DNA of 64,000 bases, from positions 130,249 to 194,248 of the forward strand of contig NCGD01000005.1 in NCBI GenBank assembly GCA_002281535.1, in the 5' to 3' direction. The DNA comes from Sphingomonas sp. 28-63-12. GTDB taxonomy: Bacteria; Pseudomonadota; Alphaproteobacteria; Sphingomonadales; Sphingomonadaceae. Both the position numbers and the translations under genes were made by a program. Under the pieces are notes generated by a model. The model did no database searches. It worked only from the letters and a program-made list of their open reading frames with translations, and was not told where the DNA came from. Below, in pieces: positions 55,941 to 64,000 of the stretch. How positions within the stretch are numbered: position 1 is the stretch's first letter; the number at the start of each line of letters is the position of its first letter.

Positions 55941-58078
55941 TTATTTCTTCGCCGGCATGCGTCGATCAAGAAAGTCGAGGATGGTCCCCCAAAGATGATC
56001 GCTGATTCCCGGGCCGCCGACGCGGTGGGTTTGCCCGGGATAGAACATCATTTCGAACGGGCGGTTGTTATGCTGCATCGCCGATGCAAAGGCGGTCGAA
56101 TTGTCGAACACGACATTATCATCCGACATGCCGTGGATCAGCAGCAGCGGGTCGCTGATCTTTGCGGCATCGGCCAACGCGTTGGATCTCGCATAGCTGC
56201 GCGGATCCTTGCCGGGATCGCCGAGATACCGCTCGGTATAATGGGTATCGTATAATTCCCACTTGGTCACCGGCGCCCCGGCAATGCCAGCCGCGAACAC
56301 GCCGGGCGCCGCTTCGAGCATCTTGATCGTCATATAGCCGCCATAGGACCAGCCATAAATCGCCACCCGGTCGGGATCGACAAAGGGCTGCGCTTTGATG
56401 AATTTTGCCCCGGCCAGCTGATCCTCGACCTCGACCGTCCCCATTGCGTGATAGATGTGATCCTCAAACGCCTTGCCGCGGTTGAACGAGGGTATTTCTT
56501 CCCCGGCTCAAGCGGCGGCGTGATCATCTCCCAATAGAGCGTGGTGCCGTCCGTCGCCTTTATCGTGCCGAACTGCCGTTCGCGGTGACTGGCGAGATAG
56601 GGATAATAGGGATGCCCGTCCTTGACCACATTCTCGCTGATCCAGGAGAGCCGTTTGCCGGTGGCATCGGCGAGGTAATATTGCGTGGGCTGGTTCTGGT
56701 TGGAGCGGGCGATGATCATCCGCGTGGCAGCTGAATCCATGCTGCCGCCGTTCCACCAGCCCAGTTCGGTGAGGCGGGTGACCACCCCGGGATGGCCGAT
56801 ATCGACCGAATAAAGATGCTGCTCAAGCGCGCCATCCTTGTTGCCGGCAAAATAGAGCCGTCCCTTGGCTTCGTCCACGCCGGCGAGATACTGGACCACC
56901 CAGTCGCCATTGGTCAGCTGGGTCCATTTGCCCCGGTAGAACCGATAGAGATGGCCATAGCCGCTGCGCTCGGAGCGCCAGATCAGGCTGCCATCCTTCA
57001 TCACACGATAGGCGTCGGACAAGTTGATCCAGCTCTTCTCGCCCGATTTCTCGGTGAACATCACCGTCGCCTTGCCGGTCGCCGGATCGACCCGCAGCAT
57101 GTCGAGCATCTTCTGGTCGCGGCTCTCGCGCTGGACCAGCAATGCCTTGCCATCCGGCGTCCAGTCCACCCGCGCGAGATAGATATCGGGGTTGCTGCCA
57201 AGATCGACCCTGACCGCAGATGAGCCATCCGGCTTCATCACATACAGCTCGACCAGCGCATTGGGCGTGCCGGCGGCGGGATACCGCTGGTCGAAAACCT
57301 TGGTGCCATCGGCGCCGATCGCGGTGCGAGTGACCACGCCGACCGGGGCATCGTCGAATTTCTCGACCGCGATCAACTTGTCGCCTGGTGACCACCAATA
57401 ACCGGTGCGTCGGTCCATTTCTTCCTGGGCGACGAATTCTGCCTCGCCCCAGTGCACCGTGCCCGCGCCGCTGCTCGTGAGCGCCCGCGCCGCGCCGCCC
57501 GCGAGCGGCTGGATGTATAGGTTTTGGTTGCGTACGAAGCTGACATAGCCCCCGGCCGGGCTGATCGTCGGGTTGAGTTCGCCATCAACGGTGTCGGTCA
57601 GCCGCGTGATCTTGCCGTCAAGCGTCGCCAGAAACAGATCGCCATCGAGCGGCACGAGGATCGATTTGCCATCAGGTGCCCATTCATAGGCAACAATCCC
57701 CCGCGATCCACCGATCCGCGCGCGCTCGCGCTGCATCTTTTCCGCTTCGGACAGTTCGGCTCCTGAGCCGATCTGCTTCGAATCGACCAGCATCCGTTCC
57801 TTGCCGGTCTTGGTATCGAGCCCCCAGAGATCGAAGCGCTCCTTCTCGTCGGCGCGCGCGCGCAGCGAGGTGAGCAGGCTACCGTCGGGCGACAGACGCA
57901 ACGCGCGCGGTTGCGGACCGGCGAGATCCGGGCTGGCAAAGACGCGCTTGATCGTCAGCGCCGGCGGGCTCGCCGGGGCATCAGTGGCCATGGCGCTGCC
58001 CCCGGCTGCAATCATCGTCATGCCAGCTGCCAGTGTGCGACCGATCACCCTCGTTCGCAGCCCCATCAATTTCCGCAC
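55941..58078 (-). pseudogene. S9 family peptidase (DPP IV-like) broken by a deletion and frameshift
   Basis: Upstream frame (56330-58078): signal peptide, then the N-terminal beta-propeller to PPLEPGKKYP. Downstream frame (55941 to about 56490): FNRGKAFEDHIYHAMGTVEVED and the full catalytic end with GWSYGGYM, SDDNVVFD and TH of the Ser-Asp-His triad. Between KYP and FNRG the usual 40 or so residues (including the oxyanion-region GGP and the DNRG) are gone, and the frame changes near 56488. The two halves cannot form the enzyme. Confidence 0.85.
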
Positions 58079-58178
58079 GCAGCATCTCCCAATCCCGATC
58101 TTCGTACCCGCCGGTCGCGGGTGTCGATGCGCTTATCGCGAGGCGGCGCAGCAAGGTAAAGGCCGTAGATCGGTTCGA

Positions 58179-59543
58179 TCAGGCCGGGAACGGTGCTCGA
58201 CGTGCCTGAATCGGCTGGCGGGGTTTGCGCCACGGCAACGCCCGCCAGCTGATCAGCGACCGCCATGCCCATTCGACCGGGGCGATGTCGAGATAGCGCA
58301 CATAGATGTTGGACAGGATCAGCAACGCCAGATTGATCGCGAACGCCAGTTCCATCAGCGGCGCCCAGCTCAGCTTGCCATACAGCGCCAGCCCCCAAGG
58401 TGGGAAGATCACCCACAGCGTAATCAGCGTCTGCGCGATATAGACTGACAGCGCGGTTCGGCCGGTTGCCGCAAACGGCTTTAGCAGCCGCTGGCCCAGC
58501 GGCGATGCCATCACCACATGGACCATGCCGATATGCCCGATCGTCATCAGCAGCCGCGCGACTTCCATGGTCGCCCAAAAGCTGTGTGGCGCATGGTCGA
58601 AACGGGTCTGTTCCCAGGCACCAATCGCGCGCAAGACGCCACCGATCCCATAGCCGATCAGCATCATCCCCAGATAATAGCGGCGCGACCTCAATCCCTG
58701 GATGATCCCCAGCTTGAACAGGGCAGCGCCGATCAACATCGTCCCCGCCGCCTCCCAGATCGTGAAGATCTCACCGAAATTCGGAAACCGGTCCCAGGAA
58801 ACCAGGATTTGCGCCCACATCCAGCTCAGACCAGTGCCCGATCGGCCCCTGTCTTCGTCGGCGACCTGCTTGTCGAACTCGGCCTCGCGTTTGGCACGGT
58901 CTGCCAGCGCCTTTGCATGGTCCTTGAGCCGCTTGGTCTCAGCGGCTGTTAGTTTCAGGCCTCCTGCCTGCTTAGTCTCGATTGCGGCGGTCTGCGCCTG
59001 TTTCTGAAGGCCCTGATAATAGCCAAAATAGCCCCCCATGGTCAGCTGGATCAGGGCCATGCTCAGGCCGATCGTCAACAGCCAGCGCGGCCGCAGCCGG
59101 CGGAACAGCACCGCTACCAGCGCCGCCAGGCCATAGCTGTGCAAAATGTCCCCCGGCCAGAGCAGGATGTACATGTGCACGACGCCGAACAGGAACAGCA
59201 CAAGGTTGCGGACATAATATCGGCGCAGCACCGCCCAGCCATTGGCAGCGGCGGCAAATCGTTCGGTCAGGATCACCATGCCGACGCCGAACAGCATTTC
59301 CAGCAGACAGCGCGCGGTGCCGTTGGCCAGAATTTCGCGCAACCACCAGGCGACCTGATCAGCGGGTGCCCAGCCAAGATGCCGAATATCGCCGAAAGAG
59401 GCGTTGAGCGATTGCCCCATATCATTGATATTCATGAACAGGATGCCGAGGATTGCCAGCCCGCGCAGGATGTCCATGATCGGAATGCGCGGCGCGCCGT
59501 CCGGCTCGGCCGCTCCTGCTAATATCCCCTCGCTCATCGACAT
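58179..59543 (-). CDS. DUF418 domain membrane protein
   Basis: A 454-aa polytopic membrane protein. The N-terminal DILRGLAILGILFMNI is the DUF418/DUF1624-type signature. About eight hydrophobic helices are present, with a charged, coiled-coil-like loop (about 190-230, rich in Lys/Ala/Glu) in the middle. The C-terminal DUF418 unit contains FAATGRTALSVYIAQTLI. Function unknown; transport of an acyl group is only a guess from the wider superfamily. Confidence 0.85.
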   Translation of the reverse strand: MSMSEGILAGAAEPDGAPRIPIMDILRGLAILGILFMNINDMGQSLNASFGDIRHLGWAPADQVAWWLREILANGTARCLLEMLFGVGMVILTERFAAAANGWAVLRRYYVRNLVLFLFGVVHMYILLWPGDILHSYGLAALVAVLFRRLRPRWLLTIGLSMALIQLTMGGYFGYYQGLQKQAQTAAIETKQAGGLKLTAAETKRLKDHAKALADRAKREAEFDKQVADEDRGRSGTGLSWMWAQILVSWDRFPNFGEIFTIWEAAGTMLIGAALFKLGIIQGLRSRRYYLGMMLIGYGIGGVLRAIGAWEQTRFDHAPHSFWATMEVARLLMTIGHIGMVHVVMASPLGQRLLKPFAATGRTALSVYIAQTLITLWVIFPPWGLALYGKLSWAPLMELAFAINLALLILSNIYVRYLDIAPVEWAWRSLISWRALPWRKPRQPIQARRAPFPA

Positions 59544-59609
59544 CGCTCCCCGTTACGATGGTGCCTTATAAGGGCAACACAGTAGGCCAGGCAAGGGGCG
59601 GCTCAAATG

Positions 59610-59645
59610 AAAAACGCCGCGCCCGACAGTGTCGGGGCGCGGCGC
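59610..59645 (-). terminator. Rho-independent terminator of rplS
   Basis: On the minus strand GCGCCGCGCCC-CGACACTGTCG-GGCGCGGCG followed by TTTTT: a strong GC stem with a U tract, 35-70 bases past the rplS stop. Confidence 0.9.
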
Positions 59646-59679
59646 TTCAATCATTGCACAGTGGCCAGGGCTGGCCTGA

Positions 59680-60072
59680 TTATTCGGCGGGGGTGGAATC
59701 CTTGACCGGGCGCGGATCGCGGCGCTCGGCGATGCGCGCACGCTTGCCGCGCAGGCCACGCAGATAATAAAGCTTGGCGCGCCGCACGACGCCCTTGCGG
59801 ACGACTTCGATCGAATCGACATTAGGCGAATAGAGCGGGAAGACGCGCTCGACGCCTTCGCCGAACGAAATCTTGCGCACGGTGAAGTTGCTGCCCATGC
59901 CCTTGTTCGAGCGCGCGATGCACACGCCTTCGTAATTCTGGACGCGGGTGCGCTCGCCTTCGACGACCTTCACGCCAACCTTCAGCGTGTCGCCGGGGCG
60001 GAAATCGGGAATCTTTTTGTTTTCGAGAAGCTTGGCAATGTTCTCGGCTTCAATTGTCTGGATGAGATTCAT
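59680..60072 (-). CDS. rplS: 50S ribosomal protein L19
   Basis: A 130-aa L19, last gene of the trmD operon. [43 protein letters not shown] and [24 protein letters not shown] 60072 is one base after the trmD stop. It carries a short extra acidic tail (DSTPAE). Confidence 0.97.
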   Translation of the reverse strand: MNLIQTIEAENIAKLLENKKIPDFRPGDTLKVGVKVVEGERTRVQNYEGVCIARSNKGMGSNFTVRKISFGEGVERVFPLYSPNVDSIEVVRKGVVRRAKLYYLRGLRGKRARIAERRDPRPVKDSTPAE

Positions 60073-60073
60073 C

Positions 60074-60817
60074 TCATTCGTCCTTCGTCTGTCGCTGCGC
60101 GCCAGAGGGAGGCTTGACCCGAGCGCCCTCATGACGCTCCCAAAGGTCCGGCCTCCTTAGCCGTGTATCGGTTTCGGCCATCTGCTTTCGCCATGCCGAA
60201 ATCCTCGCATGATCCCCCGATCGCAGCACTTCGGGGATCGTGCGCCCTTCCCATATGCTAGGTCGGGTATATTGCGGGTATTCGAGCAAGCCTCCTTCGA
60301 AGCTCTCGTCCACACCACTCGAAGCCGCGCCCATTACGCCGGGCAGCAGCCGAATGCAAGCGTCGAGCAGGACGAGTGCACCCATCTCCCCGCCCGACAG
60401 TACATAGTCGCCGATCGAGACTTGCTCGATATCGCGCGCATCGAACAGACGTTCGTCAAACCCTTCGAATCGGCCGCAGATGATGATCGCCCCCTGACCG
60501 GCGGCGAGCGTCCGCACCCGTGCTTGCGTCAGGGGGACGCCGCGCGGCGTCATCGCCAGGATCGGGCGGCCATCTGCGACACTGTCGAGCGCCGAAGCAA
60601 CGATATCCGCACGCAGCACCATCCCTGCCCCGCCGCCTGCCGGCGTGTCGTCGACGGTGCGATGCTTGTCGGTCGCGAAGTCGCGGATGTTGTGCGCGTC
60701 GAGGACCCATTTCCCGTCGGCAAGCGCCCGCCCTGCGATCGACTGGCCGAGCGGCCCGGGGAACATGTCGGGGTAGAGGGTCAGGATGGTGGCGGCGAAA
60801 GCGCTTGGTCCGGTCAT
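60074..60817 (-). CDS. trmD: tRNA (guanine37-N1)-methyltransferase
   Basis: Makes m1G37, which prevents frameshifting at Pro and Leu codons. The product is 247 aa with the trefoil-knot signature [10 protein letters not shown] and [14 protein letters not shown], plus [13 protein letters not shown]. Its ATG overlaps the vapC stop (ATGA), so translation may depend on the toxin gene. rimM and rpsP are not beside it in this window. Confidence 0.96.
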   Translation of the reverse strand: MTGPSAFAATILTLYPDMFPGPLGQSIAGRALADGKWVLDAHNIRDFATDKHRTVDDTPAGGGAGMVLRADIVASALDSVADGRPILAMTPRGVPLTQARVRTLAAGQGAIIICGRFEGFDERLFDARDIEQVSIGDYVLSGGEMGALVLLDACIRLLPGVMGAASSGVDESFEGGLLEYPQYTRPSIWEGRTIPEVLRSGDHARISAWRKQMAETDTRLRRPDLWERHEGARVKPPSGAQRQTKDE

Positions 60818-61200
60818 TCGCTCAGCGTCCAGTTCTCGACGCGCAGCCCCGGCACATCAGCGAAGTCGGCCTTGTTATTTGTCACGATTGTTGCATCCAG
60901 GCTGAGCGCATGTGCTGCGAGCAACCGGTCCAACCGGGCGTGCTTGAATGGCAATTGGGGATAGATACGGGCCGCGGCCTCGTCGAACGGCACGATTGGG
61001 ATAACGCGGACAAAGGCATCAAGGACGTCCTGTCGCGGCGGTTTGCCGTTCCAGCTCCCTAACGCCAGCTCGCCAAAGCTGACTGCCGAAATGGCGACAT
61101 CGCCGGGATAAAGGGACGCCAGGCGACCATTAAGAGTCGAATCGGCTGCGCCGCCCATCGAATAGATCGCCAGATCAGCACCGATCAAATAACGGGTCAC
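60814..61200 (-). CDS. vapC: PIN-domain VapC-type toxin, atypical active site
   Basis: A 128-aa PIN domain from GTG 61200, which overlaps the vapB stop as GTGA. Canonical VapC starts with YLLDTN, where the Asp binds metal; here it reads [10 protein letters not shown], so the first Asp is a Gly and an Asp sits two residues later. The other acidic residues are kept: [25 protein letters not shown]. It ends in VENW as usual. It may be weakly active or inactive. Confidence 0.85.
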   Translation of the reverse strand: MTRYLIGADLAIYSMGGAADSTLNGRLASLYPGDVAISAVSFGELALGSWNGKPPRQDVLDAFVRVIPIVPFDEAAARIYPQLPFKHARLDRLLAAHALSLDATIVTNNKADFADVPGLRVENWTLSE

Positions 61201-61469
61201 TCTCCCGACAGCGCCTTGGGCCTTGCGCCCGCGCCCGGCCGTTCCCCGAAATCTTCGCGCGGCGCCGGCTTGAAGCCCGGCAGCTTTCCGGCAAAGCCAC
61301 TGATGTCGATGGTACGGCGGAGCGAAGCCACTGGCTCGATCCTGAATGTCATTGCCGATTCCTTCACAATCCGCACGTCGGTACCTTCCGGAATGCCCAA
61401 GCCCTTGGGCAGCCGTAGCGCGACCGAATTGCCCGACTTGAACGTCCTGCCTTGATATTCGTCTTCCAT
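61197..61469 (-). CDS. vapB: VapB-type antitoxin (AbrB/SpoVT fold)
   Basis: A 90-aa antitoxin. The swapped-hairpin DNA-binding domain is at about 7-38 (RTFKSGNSVALRLPKGLG, GTDVRIV). The C-terminal tail is Gly/Pro-rich and would wrap the toxin. A palindrome lies 12 bases upstream of the ATG for autorepression. Confidence 0.88.
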   Translation of the reverse strand: MEDEYQGRTFKSGNSVALRLPKGLGIPEGTDVRIVKESAMTFRIEPVASLRRTIDISGFAGKLPGFKPAPREDFGERPGAGARPKALSGE

Positions 61470-61480
61470 AGCAACAATCC

Positions 61481-61503
61481 TGTATACACATAATGTATAT
61501 ACA
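61481..61503. promoter_or_regulatory. Palindromic operator of the vapBC unit
   Basis: TGTATACACAT, A, ATGTATATACA: 10 of 11 pairs are self-complementary in an otherwise GC-rich region. It lies 12 bases before the vapB start and probably overlaps the promoter that also drives trmD and rplS. VapB-VapC complexes typically bind such sites. Confidence 0.7.
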
Positions 61504-61580
61504 TTCGGGTCGCAATCTCGTCAATCTCCATCGCTCTGGCCGTTAACCGTGTTCTTACCTGCGTCGGATAACACCAGAAA

Positions 61581-62855
61581 ATGCCTTGGAAATTTCTGCC
61601 GCCGCTCCGATCGGGCATGGCCCTGATTCTGGCTCTATTTTGCGCCGCGCCGGCATTGGCCCAGTCGAGCTTTGCTGATCGCACCCATATGAGCTGGGAC
61701 GGGGCGCTCACGGGCATCTTTCTGGGGCTGCTGGTCTTTTCAGTGGCTTATAATAGCGCGTTTTATTCGGTGCTGCGTGAGCGTTTCCTCGTTTGGCAGA
61801 GCCTGCGTGCATTGATCTATTTTGCGCTGACGATTGGCCTGTCGCCGCTCGACATGGGGCCGGCGCTCGGGGCGCACAGCTTCGCGCGCCAGGTCTATCT
61901 GTGCGTATTGTTCGATTTGTCGGTCGCCGTAACCGGGCCGTTTATCCGCACCTATATCGAACCCGGCATGATCGCGCCGCGCGTGTATCGCCTGCTCGGG
62001 TGGACTGCCCCCGCCATTCTCATCACCACGCCCGCGATGCTCATCCCTGATTGTCCCCCGCTCTACATGGCGTTCCGCAACGCGATGCTGGTCGGCACGC
62101 TCTTGCTGATGTGCTTTACGCTGGCCCAGGCATGGCGCCGCGGCAGTCGTACCGCACGGTTCCAGGCAGCGGCCTGGAGTAGCGTGCTGGCTGTTTACGG
62201 CATCAGCCTGTTTCATGACATTTTTCTTGGCACACCGTTCAAGATGTTCTTGTTCGCGCTATTCGGCGCGCTCGGGCTTGAAGTCATGCTCACCGCGATT
62301 GGCATCGCCGACCGCTTTCTGCGTCTCAAGCGTGCCCATGACGAGGCCCGCGCCACTGCGAGCGCGCTGCAGGTCATGGCCCATTCGGATCCGTTGACCG
62401 GCCTTGGCAACCGTCGCGCAATCGAAAAGGCATTTGTTGATCGACGGCCAGAGGCGATTGCGATCGTTGATCTCGATCATTTCAAGGCCGTCAACGATCG
62501 CCATGGCCACGATGTCGGCGATCGCGTGATCCGCGCGGCCGGTGCCGCGCTCAGCTCGGGGAGCGCGCTTGCCGGGCGGATAGGCGGCGAGGAATTCGTC
62601 TTGCTGCTCTATGGCAATGGTGCCGAGATCAAGGAGGAGGCCGAGCGACTCCGCCACAGAATTGCAGCCTATACCGGAGAGACCATTCCCGAACTCTCGG
62701 CTGGTGTCACTGCCAGCATAGGCTTGGTACTGGTTGGCGATTCAACCTTCGGAATGGCGATGAAAATCGCTGACATCAATCTCTACGCTGCCAAGTCCAG
62801 TGGGCGTGACAAGCTGGTGCTACCCGATCAGGTCCATGCCGCGCGCGCCGCCTGA
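61581..62855 (+). CDS. Membrane-bound diguanylate cyclase (GGDEF)
   Basis: A 424-aa protein: signal-like start, about seven transmembrane helices (45-250, of the 7TMR type), a short coiled region (LKRAHDEARATASAL), then a GGDEF domain from 255. The active site reads GGEEF at 335-339 with D-x-DHFKAVNDRHGHDVGD upstream, so it should make c-di-GMP. No RxxD inhibitory site is evident in the usual place. It points away from the vapBC operator. Confidence 0.92.
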   Translation: MPWKFLPPLRSGMALILALFCAAPALAQSSFADRTHMSWDGALTGIFLGLLVFSVAYNSAFYSVLRERFLVWQSLRALIYFALTIGLSPLDMGPALGAHSFARQVYLCVLFDLSVAVTGPFIRTYIEPGMIAPRVYRLLGWTAPAILITTPAMLIPDCPPLYMAFRNAMLVGTLLLMCFTLAQAWRRGSRTARFQAAAWSSVLAVYGISLFHDIFLGTPFKMFLFALFGALGLEVMLTAIGIADRFLRLKRAHDEARATASALQVMAHSDPLTGLGNRRAIEKAFVDRRPEAIAIVDLDHFKAVNDRHGHDVGDRVIRAAGAALSSGSALAGRIGGEEFVLLLYGNGAEIKEEAERLRHRIAAYTGETIPELSAGVTASIGLVLVGDSTFGMAMKIADINLYAAKSSGRDKLVLPDQVHAARAA

Positions 62856-62874
62856 CCCGACTGCTAATCGCCGC

Positions 62875-63714
62875 TCAGCTGCCGCAACCACCGCAACCAC
62901 CGCCGCAGCCGCCGCCACTACAACCGCCGCCGTCGCTCGATCCGCTATCGCCAGAATTGCCTCCATCACCGCCGCTCGCGCTGCGCAGCCGGTGAAAATC
63001 GGACCAGGCAGACCCTGCCAACACCGTCGTACCGAACAGGGCGACGGCAAGGCCGGCTTCAGAGGGCGTCGGCGCGCGCCGAAGCCGGTCGGCGCGGCGC
63101 CGCGCCGCCTTGATCGCGGCCATGCCGCCACGGGTCCGCCGGTCAATCGTCCAAAACCGGATCAGCGCCAAAATCGCTGTAAAGAGCAACAGGCCGGTCA
63201 GCACCCCGACCGGCCGATCTCGACCGACTCCGATCAGCCATTTGGTCAAGCCGAAGGCGATCAGCAGCAAATAGGGCATGGTTTGCCAGAAGCGCAGCTG
63301 CCAGGTGCCGCCGGGGCCAACCATCAGGCCGCTACGCACGAGATGCGCCTCGATCGAGGCCGCGGGCCGATTGGCGGCGGCGGCGATTGCCGGCCAGGGG
63401 GCGGGCGACGAAAGCGCCAGGATCGCGCACTGGGCGGGGCTGGCCACACCGGTTTCACGAACGATGCGGAACCGGTTGCGTCCCTCCATCACCAGCGCGC
63501 CCGCCGCCAGTAGCCCGGCCACGAGGCACTCCGCCATCCGTACCGCGCCGCCCGCCAGATAAGCCAGATGATCTGGGTCGGTCTCGGGCATTGTACGGCC
63601 CGTAGGGCGCAGCCAGCGCGGAATGATGGTACCGGCAATAATCGTGATGATCAGCAAGCCGGCGTAGAGCACCAGAAACGCACTGCCCGGCAGATCGAAA
63701 GGTCCCAGTCCCAT
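62875..63714 (-). CDS. TIGR04222 domain membrane protein with Gly/Cys-rich tail
   Basis: A 279-aa protein. Two to four hydrophobic helices (for example LVLYAGLLIITIIAGTII and YLLLIAFGLTKWLIGVG), a cytosolic domain between them, and a C-terminus of Gly, Ser and Cys only (last 30 residues, about seven Cys in CGGGC-type spacing). Start ATG 63714 has GGAGGAG upstream; GTG 63735 is possible. It is next to the glycine-rich-domain gene, the usual partner of this family. Confidence 0.85.
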   Translation of the reverse strand: MGLGPFDLPGSAFLVLYAGLLIITIIAGTIIPRWLRPTGRTMPETDPDHLAYLAGGAVRMAECLVAGLLAAGALVMEGRNRFRIVRETGVASPAQCAILALSSPAPWPAIAAAANRPAASIEAHLVRSGLMVGPGGTWQLRFWQTMPYLLLIAFGLTKWLIGVGRDRPVGVLTGLLLFTAILALIRFWTIDRRTRGGMAAIKAARRRADRLRRAPTPSEAGLAVALFGTTVLAGSAWSDFHRLRSASGGDGGNSGDSGSSDGGGCSGGGCGGGCGGCGS

Positions 63715-63719
63715 CAAAG

Positions 63720-64000
63720 TCAGCTCCTCCACCACAAAACGATCAATGCCAGTATCGCCAGTGCTGCCAACAGCAGGAGCCGGTGAAGCAGCCTTCTGGA
63801 GAGAAAAATGCCGTCGCGCGGGTGTACCCGACGCGCTTTTGGATCATCGATCAGCCGCCGCCGGGCCGTTGGCCAGAGATCGGCCGGAGGAATGCCGAAG
63901 ACGGCTTCGTAGCTGGCCAGAGTCGCTGCATATTGATCGAAAAATCGATGGAGTTCGTTCGCCCCGCCCTGGGTCGGACCATGATGCAGCGCTTGCCCAA
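63720..64000 (-). CDS. Glycine-rich-domain-like protein, C-terminal part (runs off the window)
   Basis: The last 93 or so residues of a gene that starts beyond the window. GANELHRFFDQYAATLASYEAVFG, then PPADLWPTARRRL, is typical of bacterial glycine-rich domain proteins; a final hydrophobic helix (LLLAALAILALIVLW) anchors it. Its stop lies 6 bases before the TIGR04222 ATG, so the two are an operon. Confidence 0.75.
   Translation of the reverse strand, partial: GQALHHGPTQGGANELHRFFDQYAATLASYEAVFGIPPADLWPTARRRLIDDPKARRVHPRDGIFLSRRLLHRLLLLAALAILALIVLWWRS

Noticed and set aside
1..64000. CRISPR arrays, insertion sequences, prophage genes
   Set aside because: I saw no spaced direct repeats, transposases or phage structural genes on reading both strands.

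Overview
This is a gene-dense, GC-rich chromosomal segment from an alphaproteobacterium, most likely of the order Sphingomonadales. Support for this comes from a tandem double-domain Hfq, the dusB-ntrB-ntrC-ntrY-ntrX-hfq-hflX cluster, a fused IspDF enzyme, the comF-grxC-nitrilase-DUF1178 block, a zinc-free L31 and an alphaproteobacterial mltB-rlpA-dac-tmk-holB-metG-tatD run. Almost everything is core chromosome. There is no phage, IS element or CRISPR array.

Layout. 1-5 kb: aroB/aroK (minus), then two envelope proteins, a XerC/D recombinase and accA. 5-5.5 kb: two short Flp-type pilin genes. 5.6-9.2 kb: mutT, a methyltransferase, a comF broken by one in-frame TGA, grxC, a nitrilase-family amidase and DUF1178, then tRNA-Arg(CCT). 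9.3-14.2 kb: MOSC and SWIB proteins, S-formylglutathione hydrolase and a TonB-dependent receptor. 14.4-18 kb: a pterin operon (folE, a FolM/PTR1-like reductase, folB), miaA and serB. 18-22 kb: a ParA ATPase, a basic partner protein and a TPR-SPOR protein, facing a divergent Sel1-SPOR protein. 22-29.6 kb: pyrB with a non-catalytic dihydroorotase homologue, carbonic anhydrase, lipA, a Coq10/RatA protein, pncC, ispDF and dusB. 29.6-37.7 kb: two nitrogen-type two-component systems, hfq and hflX. 37.7-47.2 kb (minus): mazG, a retropepsin-like protease, an MBL hydrolase, tatD, metG, holB, tmk, dac, rlpA and mltB, then tRNA-Ser(TGA). 47.4-59.5 kb: a lipoprotein PQQ sugar dehydrogenase, PilZ, rpmE, an SDR/TetR pair, an M2 peptidase, an alpha/beta hydrolase, a GFA protein, a RES-domain pseudogene, asd, a broken S9 peptidase and a DUF418 membrane protein. 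59.6-64 kb: rplS, trmD and a VapBC-like pair in one overlapping run, a diguanylate cyclase, and a TIGR04222 protein next to a partial glycine-rich-domain protein.

Most genes sit in short operons with ATGA, GTGA or TTGA stop/start overlaps. The signals that stand out are three decayed genes (comF, RES, S9 peptidase), the toxin-antitoxin pair coupled to trmD-rplS with a palindromic operator, the tandem Hfq, NtrX without a GAFTGA loop, the metal-site-less dihydroorotase homologue, the ParA/SPOR cluster, and miaA and serB whose divergent start codons overlap. I found no wholly new multi-gene defence system; the ParA/SPOR cluster is the least explained one. All calls rest on reading the sequence and on recalled family knowledge; no database search was run.
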